Source of the DNA: Oceanobacillus luteolus
GTDB lineage: Bacteria; Bacillota; Bacilli; Bacillales; Amphibacillaceae
NCBI RefSeq assembly: GCF_023715655.1
Contig: NZ_JAMBON010000031.1
Span: 1-42,984, forward strand
Direction of reading: 5' to 3'
Length of the DNA stretch: 42,984 nucleotides
In this document: positions 7,648 to 15,949 of the stretch, piece by piece
How positions within the stretch are numbered: the first letter of the stretch is position 1
How the letters are laid out: every line of letters begins with the position of its first letter
Position numbers and translations under genes: made by a program
Notes under the pieces: model-generated
Seen by the model: the letters and a program-made list of their open reading frames with translations, nothing else
Databases searched by the model: none
What the model was told of the DNA's origin: nothing

Positions 7648-8106
7648 ATGAATAATCGTCTGAAAATCACTCTCTTCACTATCTCCATCGCAATCTTTGG
7701 TTATCATATGTTCCACTTATTTTATCTTTGGCCTAATATCCCGGAGAGGATTGCAATTCATTTTACCGGTAGTGGAACAGCGGATAATTGGGGATCTAAA
7801 TACTTTCTATTAGCCATCCCAGTACTTAGTATTTTCATTTGGCTATTTATTGGTTTTCTAGTAAAGCGCCCAGAAAAGATGAACTACATTAATCTAACAG
7901 AGGCGAATAAAGAAATTCAGTACAAACGAATGGAAATCGTCATGCTGCTCCTGCAAAATGTCAGTTTTATCGCTTTTATACTGATTAATGAAGCGATGTT
8001 GAGAAATGCAGTTGGAATGGCCTCTGAGCTTCCCTTTTACCTCGCCCTTATTCTTCTTGCCATTTGTGTAGTTGCTCCTTTTTACCTTTTGATATGGTCC
8101 TACTAG
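7648..8106 (+). CDS. DUF1648-domain membrane protein
   Basis: 152 residues. The N-terminal motif LPNIPERIAIHFTGSG-like (here WPNIPERIAIHFTGSGTADN), with a Gly-Ser/Thr turn and a Trp-Gly pair, is the DUF1648 signature found in SdpI-like and other Bacillus membrane proteins. Four hydrophobic segments are predicted, at about 8-28, 53-73, 95-115 and 127-150. DUF1648 proteins include immunity and signalling proteins such as SdpI, but this one lacks the longer SdpI C-terminal part. The ribosome site CAGGAGGAG precedes the ATG. It is followed by a strong bidirectional terminator. Function is unknown. Confidence 0.85.
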   Translation: MNNRLKITLFTISIAIFGYHMFHLFYLWPNIPERIAIHFTGSGTADNWGSKYFLLAIPVLSIFIWLFIGFLVKRPEKMNYINLTEANKEIQYKRMEIVMLLLQNVSFIAFILINEAMLRNAVGMASELPFYLALILLAICVVAPFYLLIWSY

Positions 8107-8120
8107 TTAACAAATTAATA

Positions 8121-8151
8121 AACCCACTACGCTCAACCAACGTAGTGGGTT
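8121..8151. terminator. Bidirectional terminator
   Basis: AACCCACTACG (8121-8131) and CGTAGTGGGTT (8141-8151) are perfect complements around a 9-base loop, between two convergent genes. Confidence 0.85.
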
Positions 8152-8159
8152 CTAACCGA

Positions 8160-8381
8160 TTATGAATCTTTTATTTCCAACTTACGTACTTTATCAGGTG
8201 TGACATCATTTCCGAGCGGGTCTACCACCTTCATTCCAGAAAAAGTACCGAGTACTTGTCCACGGATGGCACCTAGATACTCTTCTCTAAGTCTTTTTTG
8301 TTCCACTTTTTCCGTCACTGTTAATCCTATTTCACGTTGCTTTTTTGCTAACTCGTTAATTCTCGGTAAGATATTTATCAT
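8160..8381 (-). CDS. ynzC: DUF896-family small protein (YnzC-like)
   Basis: 73 residues from the ATG at 8379-8381, chosen because GAGAGGTGG lies just before it; the further ATG at 8397-8399 has no ribosome site and YnzC-type proteins begin near this point. The conserved features are RINELAKK near the start, EQKRLREEYL in the middle and VVDPLGNDVTP at the end. Family members are cytoplasmic two-helix proteins; B. subtilis YnzC is linked to the SOS-region operon, though this copy is not. It starts 20 bp after the mhqO-like gene, so it is probably co-transcribed. The product's role is not known. Confidence 0.88.
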   Translation of the reverse strand: MINILPRINELAKKQREIGLTVTEKVEQKRLREEYLGAIRGQVLGTFSGMKVVDPLGNDVTPDKVRKLEIKDS

Positions 8382-8401
8382 CTTTTCCACCTCTCTCATT
8401 T

Positions 8402-9343
8402 CTAATCTTTTATAGGTGCAAGTTTTGCTTCAATCTCTTTACGACGCTCTTCTAAAAACGGTGGTAAATCAAGTTTTTCGCCTAGTGTTTCTATATCCTC
8501 ATCAACTAAAAATCCCGGTTCGTCGGTAGCAATTTCAAACAGTATTCCATTCGACTCAAGGAAGTAGAGACTCTTGAAATAATGGCGGTCAACAATACCA
8601 GAAGAATGGAATCCTCTTTGTTTCACCTGTTCCGCCCAATATTCGAGTTCCTCATCTGTTTTAACCCGAATTGCCAAATGATGTACACTGCCTCGGCCTG
8701 GTCTTTCGGATGGTCCGTCTTGATATTTCACTACGATTTCTCCAAAAACCTCTCCCTCGATCGATTGAAAAATTGCTTCACTTTCATTACGGCTCACTTC
8801 GGTATAACCAAACATATCAGTCAAAGTTCTTGCCAACTTATCAAGCCTTTTTACAGTCATTTCCACAGGTCCCATACCCTGTATTTGATGCTCCTCAGGG
8901 ACATTTGATTTTTCCCATGTTTCCCAGAAATCGAGTCTCTCCCCTTCGCCGACAAGTAACACTAGTCGAAGTCCATCCGGATCCTCAAATTTCAGGGCAG
9001 GACGATTTGCATACGTTCCGATTTCTGCATGATATACCTCATGCTCTTCAAATCTCGCTTTCCAGTAATGAAGACTTTCTTCTGACGGAACGAGCAATCC
9101 AATTCTCGTAATGGCGTTTGTACCGCGATACGTATAGCCTGCCAGAGGAATTTCGAAAAATGTCAGCTCCGTGCCGGGACTTCCGGTTTTATCTCCATAA
9201 AACAAGTGATACATCGATGGATCATCTTGGTTGACCGTCATCTTTACTCGGCGTAAACCGAGAATATTTTTATAGAAATGGTTATTATCATTGGCGTTTT
9301 TAGTTATCATCGAAATATGATGGTGTCCTGGAATATTATACAT
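8402..9343 (-). CDS. mhqO: Ring-cleaving dioxygenase, MhqO/MhqA-type two-domain VOC protein
   Basis: 313 residues made of two VOC modules (about 1-145 and 150-285). It opens with IPGHHHISMIT, the N-terminal signature of the Bacillus MhqA/MhqE/MhqO proteins. Further conserved pieces are FYKNILGLRRVKMTVNQDD, FEDPDGLRLVL, GSVHHLAIRV and the final FLESNGILFEIATDEPGF, whose Glu closes the metal site. In B. subtilis these enzymes cleave or detoxify hydroquinone- and catechol-like compounds and are repressed by MhqR. The gene lies 55 bp downstream of a MarR-type gene that fits MhqR, and a shared TCAAnTGA motif precedes both. The exact aromatic substrate is not known. Confidence 0.9.
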   Translation of the reverse strand: MYNIPGHHHISMITKNANDNNHFYKNILGLRRVKMTVNQDDPSMYHLFYGDKTGSPGTELTFFEIPLAGYTYRGTNAITRIGLLVPSEESLHYWKARFEEHEVYHAEIGTYANRPALKFEDPDGLRLVLLVGEGERLDFWETWEKSNVPEEHQIQGMGPVEMTVKRLDKLARTLTDMFGYTEVSRNESEAIFQSIEGEVFGEIVVKYQDGPSERPGRGSVHHLAIRVKTDEELEYWAEQVKQRGFHSSGIVDRHYFKSLYFLESNGILFEIATDEPGFLVDEDIETLGEKLDLPPFLEERRKEIEAKLAPIKD

Positions 9344-9373
9344 ATTGATTCTCCTTTTTTATCATTTTACTAA

Positions 9374-9381
9374 TCAAGTGA
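9374..9381. promoter_or_regulatory. Candidate MarR operator, copy 1
   Basis: TCAAGTGA followed by AATTG in the gap between the regulator and the mhqO-like gene. It resembles the element at 9877-9884. Operator function is inference. Confidence 0.35.
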
Positions 9382-9398
9382 AATTGAAAAAAATAAAT

Positions 9399-9839
9399 TT
9401 ATAGAGATTCCAATTTGCTTTGTGTATGTTTCTGAAGTTTCGACATTAATTGGTACAATGTTTTCTGTTCTGCTTCTGTTAAACAGTCATCCAGCAAAGA
9501 CGTTTGGAAGGCTAACTGATGGCCAAATACTTCCTCCACCTTCTCCTGTCCTTTTTGTGTAAGGGATACCCAATTTGTTTTCCAATCTTTCTTGCGTTGA
9601 ATATAACCTTCCTGATCGAGCCGAGTGAGCATACGGGATATTCCCCCCTCTGAAACGGTAACTTTCTCAGCAAGCTCTCTTTGCGTAATCGGTTGGTAAC
9701 TCGCAACCTGATTCAATACATCAAACTGGGCTACAGTGATGCCAAATGGCTTTAAATATTCATTTGATAGTTTATTACTTTGATGTGTGAAACGGGTAAT
9801 CCTCAGCCAAATTAATGAGCCAAGTGTATTTTTCTTCAT
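9399..9839 (-). CDS. mhqR: MarR-family regulator (MhqR-like)
   Basis: 146 residues, typical MarR size. The winged-helix core is [20 protein letters not shown] for the recognition helices, then [20 protein letters not shown] for the wing, including the conserved Asp/Arg of the wing turn. Helices at both ends form the dimer. Position directly upstream of the mhqO-like dioxygenase on the same strand suggests an MhqR-type repressor responding to quinones or diamide-like electrophiles. No cysteine is visible in the protein, so thiol sensing within the regulator is unlikely and a ligand-binding mode fits better, as known for MhqR. Confidence 0.85.
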   Translation of the reverse strand: MKKNTLGSLIWLRITRFTHQSNKLSNEYLKPFGITVAQFDVLNQVASYQPITQRELAEKVTVSEGGISRMLTRLDQEGYIQRKKDWKTNWVSLTQKGQEKVEEVFGHQLAFQTSLLDDCLTEAEQKTLYQLMSKLQKHTQSKLESL

Positions 9840-10230
9840 ATATGCTCACTTCCTTTCGTTACTATCACTTTACCACTCAATTGATAAATTTGCAATTAAT
9901 AAGTTTTGAATTCAGTATTCCTAACTCAACTTATTTTTTTCAAAGCAAAAGTGAAAGAAGCGATCCAGTTTTTTGAGTAACACCGGAATACAATGCAACA
10001 TTTCGTGGAGCACTTGATAATGAACAGCAAAACATTCGTCATCATGGGGGCTTGCATGGGAATTTTAGGTCCCGTTAATCTTCTATCAAACGTTTACTCA
10101 CCCATCCCATTCGGCCAGTTCCAAAAGTTCTAAATCTTTTACATAAATAGTCTTAGTTAATCATGTTAATCCAAATATTTTGAATTATAATGCATTATAT
10201 GCACTAAATTACATACTTGGAGGGACTTTC
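9840..10230. other. Intergenic region with MarR-type element and a doubtful remnant
   Basis: 390 bases between divergent genes. At 9877-9884 lies TCAATTGA, copy 2 of the candidate operator. At 9983-10078 a frame reads FRGALDNEQQNIRHH and ends at a TAA; it looks protein-like but has no start and matches nothing I know. The last 15 bases carry the GGAGGG site of the M14 peptidase. Confidence 0.4.
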
Positions 10231-11274
10231 ATGAAAAAGAAACTATTAACACTCTGTCTTGCTGGAACTCTAGTAATCGGTGGAACATCTATCACTTCCC
10301 CGCTTGTCAATGCGGCTGGGAATGGTCCTAACTATGGAGGGAATGAAACGATAAACACCTCTATTCTTTCTACTTACCAAGAAATGGTTGATTTCCTAGA
10401 GAAACAAGAAGCAAAACAAGAAAGAATGGAAATAGAAGTCATTGGCCAAACCGTAAAAGGACGAGATATTCACCTTGTAAAATATATATCCAATCCAGAA
10501 AATCCAACTATTCTATACTTAACTCAACAACACGGAAATGAACAATTAACTACAGAAGGAACACTAGAATTCATTAAGCATTTAGGAACAGGAAAAACAA
10601 AGGGAGTATTGGATCATGTTAACGTGCTAATATTACCTATGTTAAATGCGGATGGTGCGATGGGGGACGTGAATTTTTCATTAGAGGATTATATCGCTAG
10701 TGGTGATCGTCATCTAACTAGATATAATGCGAATGGTGTAGATATAAATCGCGACCATATTGACAAAATAGAACCTGAAACACAAGCTTTGCATGAAAAT
10801 GTTTTACAGAAATATGATATTGATTACATGATTGACCTCCATCATCAAGGAGCTGACAGAGTAATCAATGGGGATGAATTAGTCTCCGGGTCCATTCTTT
10901 ACCCGACCACACCTAATGTCAAAGAAGATGTAGTGGAAAAGTCCAAACAATTGGGTGCTGTCGTCTACAATGAACTGAGTCCAAAAGGTTGGGCTCTCTT
11001 AGGAAAATACCCTGGTGGAAGCGCGGAAACAATTGCTCGTAATGGAGTTGCTGTACAATATGATATTGCTACCCTTTTATTTGAAATGCGCGGGATGTCT
11101 GACCATAACGACCCATCGCGAGTCATCGGGCAAAAGAGTAATGGTTATCTAATTAAACAGACTGTTAATACGCTAGATGCAACACTAAGAGCTGTTGCAG
11201 ACGGATCTATAAACAATCAAGACGTGTCTTTCTGGGATACATTACCAGAGCAAACTACTAAAACCAACGAATAA
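10231..11274 (+). CDS. Secreted M14-family zinc carboxypeptidase
   Basis: 347 residues from the ATG at 10231, chosen because GGAGGG precedes it and the protein then begins with a classical signal peptide (MKKKLLTL, hydrophobic core, cleavage near VNA-AG). Zinc ligands follow the HxxE...H pattern: His101 and Glu104 in QQHGNEQ and His204 in DLHHQG. The general base is Glu285 in LLFEMRG. The substrate-pocket segment NADGAM at 139-144 and the NGVDINRDH stretch also fit the family. It is an extracellular exopeptidase removing C-terminal residues, close to Bacillus M14 peptidases. It is monocistronic, with a strong terminator after it. Its neighbour is another secreted peptidase. Confidence 0.9.
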   Translation: MKKKLLTLCLAGTLVIGGTSITSPLVNAAGNGPNYGGNETINTSILSTYQEMVDFLEKQEAKQERMEIEVIGQTVKGRDIHLVKYISNPENPTILYLTQQHGNEQLTTEGTLEFIKHLGTGKTKGVLDHVNVLILPMLNADGAMGDVNFSLEDYIASGDRHLTRYNANGVDINRDHIDKIEPETQALHENVLQKYDIDYMIDLHHQGADRVINGDELVSGSILYPTTPNVKEDVVEKSKQLGAVVYNELSPKGWALLGKYPGGSAETIARNGVAVQYDIATLLFEMRGMSDHNDPSRVIGQKSNGYLIKQTVNTLDATLRAVADGSINNQDVSFWDTLPEQTTKTNE

Positions 11275-11623
11275 TATGGACAGTGTAACTACTAAATTAG
11301 AAAAATGACACTTGAAGAAGGTGTCATTTTTTTCTGTTAAAAGATAAGGAGATTCCGGTCAGGAAGCTAATAATTTATACTATATTCTTTTAAGGATGAA
11401 GGAGCCAACTCACCCTTGTGAATATGGATTCATCAATAATAACAAATATACAATCTAGTAATCAGTTAGACCCACCAACATTACAATTAATCGTTATTTT
11501 CACAAAAAATAGGAATTAACGCCTATAAACATTAGGAAGAAATCACCTAGTAATACTATTTAAACTATTATAGAATTTATAGTAATATTCTAAACTACCA
11601 AAATTTACTAGGAGGTTACTAAT
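11275..11623. other. Intergenic region between the two secreted peptidases
   Basis: 349 AT-rich bases. They hold the terminator at 11303-11333, and an inverted repeat CCTAGTAA (11546-11553)/TTACTAGG (11605-11612) whose right arm touches the AGGAGG ribosome site of the M28 gene. Direct repeats of TAGTAATA(C/T)T lie between the arms. No coding frame is seen. Confidence 0.5.
11303..11333 (+). terminator. Rho-independent terminator
   Basis: AATGACAC-TT and AA-GGTGTCATT pair around a short loop and are followed by seven T. It ends the M14 peptidase transcript. Confidence 0.85.
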
Positions 11624-13027
11624 TTGAAGAAGAATAGCAAGCTATTATCCATCGTTCTTGCCATTTTATTAGTAGTAGGAGGATTTAGTGCACCAGCCTT
11701 TGCACACCAAACAATCACACCTCCACAGCAAATTTTGAAAGACCCGATCGACAATAAGGTCATCAATAAAATCAATGTCGATAATATCTATGACAACATC
11801 GACCATTTGCAACAAACGCCAAGGGTTGCTTCTACACCGGAAGAGTATGCGGCCGTTCAGTATGTGAAGGAACAATTTGAATCCTATGGCTATGATGCTG
11901 AAATCCAAGAGTTTGAATACTTCGGGTATACAGCGCCTCATACAGTCGAACTGGCAATAGACGGTACCAATGTAGATACCCTCCCATTTACGTACACTCC
12001 TAGTGGAGACGTTCAGGCGGAGTTGGAATATGTTGGGTTTGCAACGGAAGAGGAGTTGGAAGGGGTAGACCTAAGCGGTAAAATCGCTCTCGTTCAACGT
12101 GGTTCCAATTCTTTTGCAGAAAAAGTTGTCAATGCTTCTGAAAAAGGAGCAGTAGGTGTTATTATTTTCAATAATACATCTGGTGTCATTAATGGAACCC
12201 TCGGTACTACGGACGATCGTTACGTTCCTGTCGTTTCCATTACGCAAGCCCAAGGGGAAGAACTTGTCACCAAGCTTGAGAATGGTGAAGCTGTGCAAGC
12301 TTCCTTACAAGTTGTAGGAGCATCTGCCGGACTGCGTACATCTCATAACGTCATTGCTTCTAAGAAACCGACCAATAAAAAGAAAGACACCGGTAAAGTC
12401 ATCACCGTAACGTCTCACCATGACTCTGTGCCAGGGGCACCAGGAGCGAATGATAATGCTTCAGGAACGGCAATGGTACTAGAATTGGCACGTGTATTTA
12501 AAAATCTACCAACTGATACAGAACTCCGCTTCATCACTTTCGGTGCAGAGGAGTTAGGCTTGATTGGTTCCAGACACTATGTCGCCAACTTACCACAAGC
12601 AGAACGGGACCGCATTGTTGCGAATTTCAACCTCGACATGGTCGGAAGCCGTGATGCGGGAGATTTAGTTGTGAATTCAGTAGATGGAGAACCTAACTTA
12701 GTAACAGATCTGACACAAGCATCCAGCCTACGTCTAAATGGCGAACCTACTAGACTTGGACGTAGTGGAAGCAGTGACCACGTCCCATTTGCGGAAGCTG
12801 GTATTCCAGCAGCACTGTTCATCCATAGCCCATTGGAGCCTTGGTACCACACATCAGAAGATACGATCGATAAAATCAGTAAAGAAAAGCTTAAAGATGT
12901 AGCTCAAATCGTTTCAACAGCAATCTATGACTATGCACGCTTTGACAACCAAAATCCAAAACCAAAGCAACAGCTTAAGAAACAGCAGCTACCAGAACAA
13001 TTCTATTATGAAGAAAGCATTAACTAA
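11624..13027 (+). CDS. Secreted M28-family aminopeptidase with PA domain
   Basis: 467 residues starting at a TTG with a strong AGGAGG site 8 bp before. A signal peptide is evident, with cleavage after AFA at residue 27. A PA insert domain occupies about 125-235 and a cocatalytic two-zinc M28 domain follows: His265/Asp267 in SHHDSV, Asp277 in GANDNASG, the base and ligand Glu309/Glu310 in GAEELG, Asp338 in NLDMVG and His409 in WYHTSED. It resembles Bacillus YwaD and Streptomyces aminopeptidases, which release N-terminal hydrophobic residues outside the cell. A basic Gln/Lys-rich tail follows. It has its own terminator. The leader can fold so as to cover part of the ribosome site, which may add control. 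Confidence 0.92.
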   Translation: MKKNSKLLSIVLAILLVVGGFSAPAFAHQTITPPQQILKDPIDNKVINKINVDNIYDNIDHLQQTPRVASTPEEYAAVQYVKEQFESYGYDAEIQEFEYFGYTAPHTVELAIDGTNVDTLPFTYTPSGDVQAELEYVGFATEEELEGVDLSGKIALVQRGSNSFAEKVVNASEKGAVGVIIFNNTSGVINGTLGTTDDRYVPVVSITQAQGEELVTKLENGEAVQASLQVVGASAGLRTSHNVIASKKPTNKKKDTGKVITVTSHHDSVPGAPGANDNASGTAMVLELARVFKNLPTDTELRFITFGAEELGLIGSRHYVANLPQAERDRIVANFNLDMVGSRDAGDLVVNSVDGEPNLVTDLTQASSLRLNGEPTRLGRSGSSDHVPFAEAGIPAALFIHSPLEPWYHTSEDTIDKISKEKLKDVAQIVSTAIYDYARFDNQNPKPKQQLKKQQLPEQFYYEESIN

Positions 13028-13032
13028 AACAT

Positions 13033-13065
13033 AAGAACCAGCTACAGTAGCTGGTTCTTCTTTTT
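13033..13065 (+). terminator. Rho-independent terminator
   Basis: AAGAACCAGCTA and TAGCTGGTTCTT pair perfectly around CAG and are followed by CTTTTT. It ends the M28 gene. Confidence 0.85.
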
Positions 13066-13080
13066 GTACACTGATATGAT

Positions 13081-13130
13081 ATGGTTGTTGAGTCTTCGCT
13101 ATCTGACTAATGCTAATGACTTCTGTCAAA
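13081..13130 (+). ncRNA. Possible fluoride (crcB) riboswitch
   Basis: Just upstream of the fluoride-channel pair, the sequence GCTAATGACTTCT closely follows the conserved 3' block of the crcB motif (GCTgATgaCTCCT). GAGTC about 20 bp before it can pair with GACTT, and TGGT can pair with GCTA to give the expected pseudoknot, mostly through G-U wobbles. Gene context is strong, but the aptamer is more divergent than usual. Confidence 0.45.
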
Positions 13131-13174
13131 GGTAAAGAGGATATATTTACATTGCGGAACATGAGGTGAATGAA

Positions 13175-13555
13175 TTGAGCTTATTACTCGTAATGATCGG
13201 CGGTTTCTTTGGGGCAATTTGCAGATTTGCTATGGGGGAATGGATTCAAACTAGTTATGGATTCCCATTAGACACCTTTATAATCAACCTCATTGGCTGT
13301 TTTAGTTTAGGATGGTTTTTGACATTCATCAACAGGAAGAAAAAATTTAAAGCGGAATATACACTGCTCATTGGAACTGGATTTATCGGTTCCTTTACAA
13401 CCTTCTCCACGTTTTCCGTAGAAATTCTAGACTTGTTTCAAGATGGTCTTGTTTTCTTGGGTGTAATCTATATATTGGCATCAACGTTAATTGGATTTAT
13501 TTTCGTATATATAGGTCATAAATTAGCTTTAACTAGAAGAAGAGAAGTGATGTAG
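13175..13555 (+). CDS. crcB: Fluoride channel subunit CrcB/FluC 1
   Basis: 126 residues if translation starts at the TTG at 13175, which is correctly spaced after GAGGTG; the in-frame GTG at 13166 lies within that site and would add three residues. The family pattern is complete: GGFFGAICRF in helix 1, the pore Asn in INLIGCFSLG, and the phenylalanine-box motif GSFTTFSTFS in helix 3. Fluc proteins are dual-topology dimers that let fluoride leave the cell. Two unlike genes in tandem, as here, usually encode a heterodimer. The next gene starts one base after this stop. A possible fluoride riboswitch precedes it. Confidence 0.93.
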   Translation: MSLLLVMIGGFFGAICRFAMGEWIQTSYGFPLDTFIINLIGCFSLGWFLTFINRKKKFKAEYTLLIGTGFIGSFTTFSTFSVEILDLFQDGLVFLGVIYILASTLIGFIFVYIGHKLALTRRREVM

Positions 13556-13556
13556 C

Positions 13557-13916
13557 ATGATTTGGATTGTCGGGATAGGCGGAGCTTTAGGTGCAGCAGC
13601 ACGATTTATCATAGGAAAGTGGATTAGTGGAACTACACAAACACCTTTCCCATTAGCTACTTGGATAGTAAATATCACAGGTTCATTTTTATTGGGTTTG
13701 CTGACTCAACTTCACCTCACTAATCATATCAGCGAATTGTTATGGCTGTTTGTTGGAGTTGGTTTTTGTGGAGCATTTACGACCTTCTCCACCTTCGGAC
13801 ATGAAACGGTGACTCTACTTCAAGCCAACAAAGTGAAATTAGCTGTGATTTATGTTTTCACTTCAATTACGGTAGGGCTAATCTCGGCAATGATTGGTTT
13901 TTCTCTTATGAGTTAG
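13557..13916 (+). CDS. crcB: Fluoride channel subunit CrcB/FluC 2
   Basis: 119 residues, four predicted membrane helices. GIGGALGAAARF in helix 1, the pore Asn in VNITGSFLLG and the motif GAFTTFSTFG in helix 3 match the Fluc channel core. One base separates it from the first crcB gene, so the two are translated together and should assemble as one heterodimeric channel. A hairpin after the stop can end the transcript. Confidence 0.93.
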   Translation: MIWIVGIGGALGAAARFIIGKWISGTTQTPFPLATWIVNITGSFLLGLLTQLHLTNHISELLWLFVGVGFCGAFTTFSTFGHETVTLLQANKVKLAVIYVFTSITVGLISAMIGFSLMS

Positions 13917-13933
13917 ACCAAATGTCTAAAAGA

Positions 13934-13974
13934 ACCCCACCATATAAACGAAATCACGTCATATACAGCGGGGT
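13934..13974. terminator. Imperfect hairpin between convergent genes
   Basis: ACCCC-AC-CATATA pairs with TATAC-AGC-GGGGT with 10 of 13 positions matched and a long loop. T/A tracts are weak. It probably serves the crcB pair and the thioesterase gene. Confidence 0.5.
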
Positions 13975-13982
13975 CTCCAATG

Positions 13983-14447
13983 CTAACGAATCATTAATCT
14001 TCTTTCTCTTCTTGCCTGCGCATCCTTAAAAAGCACTTTTTCTTCTTCGGTTTCAGGGATAACGCCATTAACTTTTGTCGGAAGCCCTTCACTATCCACC
14101 GCAACCATCGTTAAAATAGCTGTAGTAGTAAGTGTTTCTACACCTGTCTCGGAATGTTGACATTTCACTTTCACATAAACTTCCATAGATGTCCTGCCAG
14201 TAGATATGACCACGCCTTCTAAAGTTAAGATATCTCCCACTTTAGCTGAAGATAAAAAAGTCACGGTGTCTATCGAAGCTGTCACAACAATCTTTCCACT
14301 ATGTTTCATTGCTGTAATGGCGGCTATTTCATCAATATAAGCTAAAACGGTACCACCGAATATGGTCCCCATATGATTCGTATCGGGCGGTAAAACAAGT
14401 TTCGTTTGAATCGTTCTGGAAATGCTTGCAGGTATCTTTTCTCCCAT
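13983..14447 (-). CDS. ykhA: Hotdog-fold acyl-CoA thioesterase (YkhA-like)
   Basis: 154 residues. The hotdog active-site segment NHMGTIFGGTVLAYIDEIAA, with the Asn and Asp/Glu typical of the BACH/YciA branch, lies at about 24-43. The following strands TASIDTVTFLSSAKVGD and MEVYVKVKC are also diagnostic. Members hydrolyse short to long acyl-CoA to free acid and CoA in the cytoplasm, usually as hexamers. The C terminus is basic (ARRERRLMIR). It lies just downstream of nrdF on the same strand (31 bp), so read-through from the nrd operon is possible, though no functional link is known. Confidence 0.9.
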   Translation of the reverse strand: MGEKIPASISRTIQTKLVLPPDTNHMGTIFGGTVLAYIDEIAAITAMKHSGKIVVTASIDTVTFLSSAKVGDILTLEGVVISTGRTSMEVYVKVKCQHSETGVETLTTTAILTMVAVDSEGLPTKVNGVIPETEEEKVLFKDAQARRERRLMIR

Positions 14448-14478
14448 GATGACCCCTCGTTTCCTAAATTAGTTGCAC

Positions 14479-15522
14479 TTATAAATCATCAAACCCATTC
14501 AAGTCACTAGTTTTTGTATATTGTCTCGACTTCTGTTCAAAGAAATCTGTTTTCGTCCCATCAAAATTGTCGACATAAGCTCGAATCCATTTCATAGGGT
14601 TTTCGATATGTTCTGGATAAATTTCACTGAGGCCCATCATCCGCAGCATTTTATTCGCCCGATATTTGATATAGCCTGTCATTTCATCCAAATCAATCCC
14701 ATCTACATTTTCCAGCACATAATGAGACCATTCGATTTCCGAGTCAACAGACTTTTGAAAATGCGTATAAACCCAATCGGTGAATGCTTTCGTATTATAT
14801 TCTGGATTTTCTTCCAAGGTTGCCCGGAACAGCTCCGAAATAAAACGGCCATGCTCCAATTCATCCCGATTGATATAGCTGATCATCGTAGACGTACCGA
14901 CCATTTTATTTTGCCTCGCCAAATTATAAAAGAATGCGAATCCCGAATAAAAGAACATTCCTTCCAATAATGATGTATAGAATAATGTCTTCAAGATATT
15001 ATCTATGGTCGGCTCTTCGACAAATTCATTATATTGCTTCATAATCTTTTCATTACGCTTTAAGAGCACAGGGTCCTTTCTTCCGTGCTGAAAAGCTTCA
15101 TTCTGCTCATCCAAAGAGACAACGGACGAGAGCACATAGGAATAACTTTCATTATGAACGGCCTCTTGCTGGGCAATGACGGCCATAATCGATTGCACCG
15201 AAGCATCGGTTGCATATAAAGAGATAAGCAGCGCAGTTCTTGTCTGTGGTGCATCTAATGTCGATAACAGTCCAATTATTTTTAAATACGCCTCTTGTTC
15301 AGCGGCTGTCAATCCAGGAAACTGCTTCACATCACTGGACATATTCACCTCATCGGCTTGCCAGTAATTCCCTAATAACCGCTTATACATTTTATACCAA
15401 TGCGGATAAGCAATGTCGTTCCAGTTTAAAATACCGCTCGATTTTCCGCCAAACAGTGCCGTCGATTTATTAGGATTCAGCGGCTCTAATGTTTTCGCTT
15501 TTTCAAGCAAAGACTTTGTCAT
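14479..15522 (-). CDS. nrdF: Class Ib ribonucleotide reductase, small (radical) subunit
   Basis: 347 residues. The dimetal site is complete: Asp90 in STLDAPQ, Glu120 and His123 in QEAVHNE, the radical Tyr127 in ESYSYV, then the second-half ligands in LLEGMFFYSGF and the ExxH of RDELEHGRF. It stores the tyrosyl radical (with a Mn or Fe centre) used by NrdE to reduce ribonucleoside diphosphates. Its start overlaps the end of nrdI by 20 bp. NrdI in the same operon indicates manganese-radical assembly, the mark of class Ib. The last residues form the tail that should bind NrdE. It is the third gene of the nrdE-nrdI-nrdF operon. Confidence 0.93.
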   Translation of the reverse strand: MTKSLLEKAKTLEPLNPNKSTALFGGKSSGILNWNDIAYPHWYKMYKRLLGNYWQADEVNMSSDVKQFPGLTAAEQEAYLKIIGLLSTLDAPQTRTALLISLYATDASVQSIMAVIAQQEAVHNESYSYVLSSVVSLDEQNEAFQHGRKDPVLLKRNEKIMKQYNEFVEEPTIDNILKTLFYTSLLEGMFFYSGFAFFYNLARQNKMVGTSTMISYINRDELEHGRFISELFRATLEENPEYNTKAFTDWVYTHFQKSVDSEIEWSHYVLENVDGIDLDEMTGYIKYRANKMLRMMGLSEIYPEHIENPMKWIRAYVDNFDGTKTDFFEQKSRQYTKTSDLNGFDDL

Positions 15523-15949
15523 GTTGCACTACTCCTTCCACCCATGCTTTCACTTTTTCTTCCTGACTGCCACGCGGGGATTGTTCAATCTTCAACCCAG
15601 GCCATTTGCTTTGATAAAATTTCGTCAGCTTGTCCACTGCCGCACAGTATAAATCATCACCACCGAATTGTGTGTCACCTGTACCGAAGACTGCGATGTT
15701 ATCCGGCTTATATCCGATTTCCCATATCAATTCTTTCGTTTCTTCGGGTACCCGTCCATAATCCCAAGTGAATGTTCCAAGAAAAACGACATCGTATTCC
15801 TCAGGATGAAAAGGGGGACTAATTCCAATGCGATGCATATCTACCTCAATACGATGTTCTAAAAGCTGCTCCTCAATCAGTTCTGCTACCTCTTTCGTAT
15901 TTCCGCTATAAGATAAATAAGGGATGATCGCTTTCAACTTTGACACCAC
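15503..15949 (-). CDS. nrdI: NrdI-type flavodoxin for class Ib RNR
   Basis: 148 residues. A flavodoxin fold with the FMN phosphate loop SYSGNTKEVAE near residue 14, the second FMN loop GTFTWDYGRV (about 58-67) and the third loop GTGDTQFGG (about 90-98). NrdI supplies the oxidant that lets NrdF form a Mn(III)-tyrosyl radical. The sequence is rather flavodoxin-like for an NrdI, so the name rests partly on its place between nrdE and nrdF. It overlaps nrdE by 16 bp and nrdF by 20 bp, which means tight translational coupling. Confidence 0.83.
   Translation of the reverse strand: MVSKLKAIIPYLSYSGNTKEVAELIEEQLLEHRIEVDMHRIGISPPFHPEEYDVVFLGTFTWDYGRVPEETKELIWEIGYKPDNIAVFGTGDTQFGGDDLYCAAVDKLTKFYQSKWPGLKIEQSPRGSQEEKVKAWVEGVVQHDKVFA

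Noticed and set aside
8671-9111. 146-residue plus-strand frame opposite the mhqO-like gene
   Set aside because: Shadow frame of a conserved two-domain VOC gene.
14521-14970. 149-residue plus-strand frame opposite nrdF
   Set aside because: Antisense shadow; nrdF has all metal ligands in the other strand.
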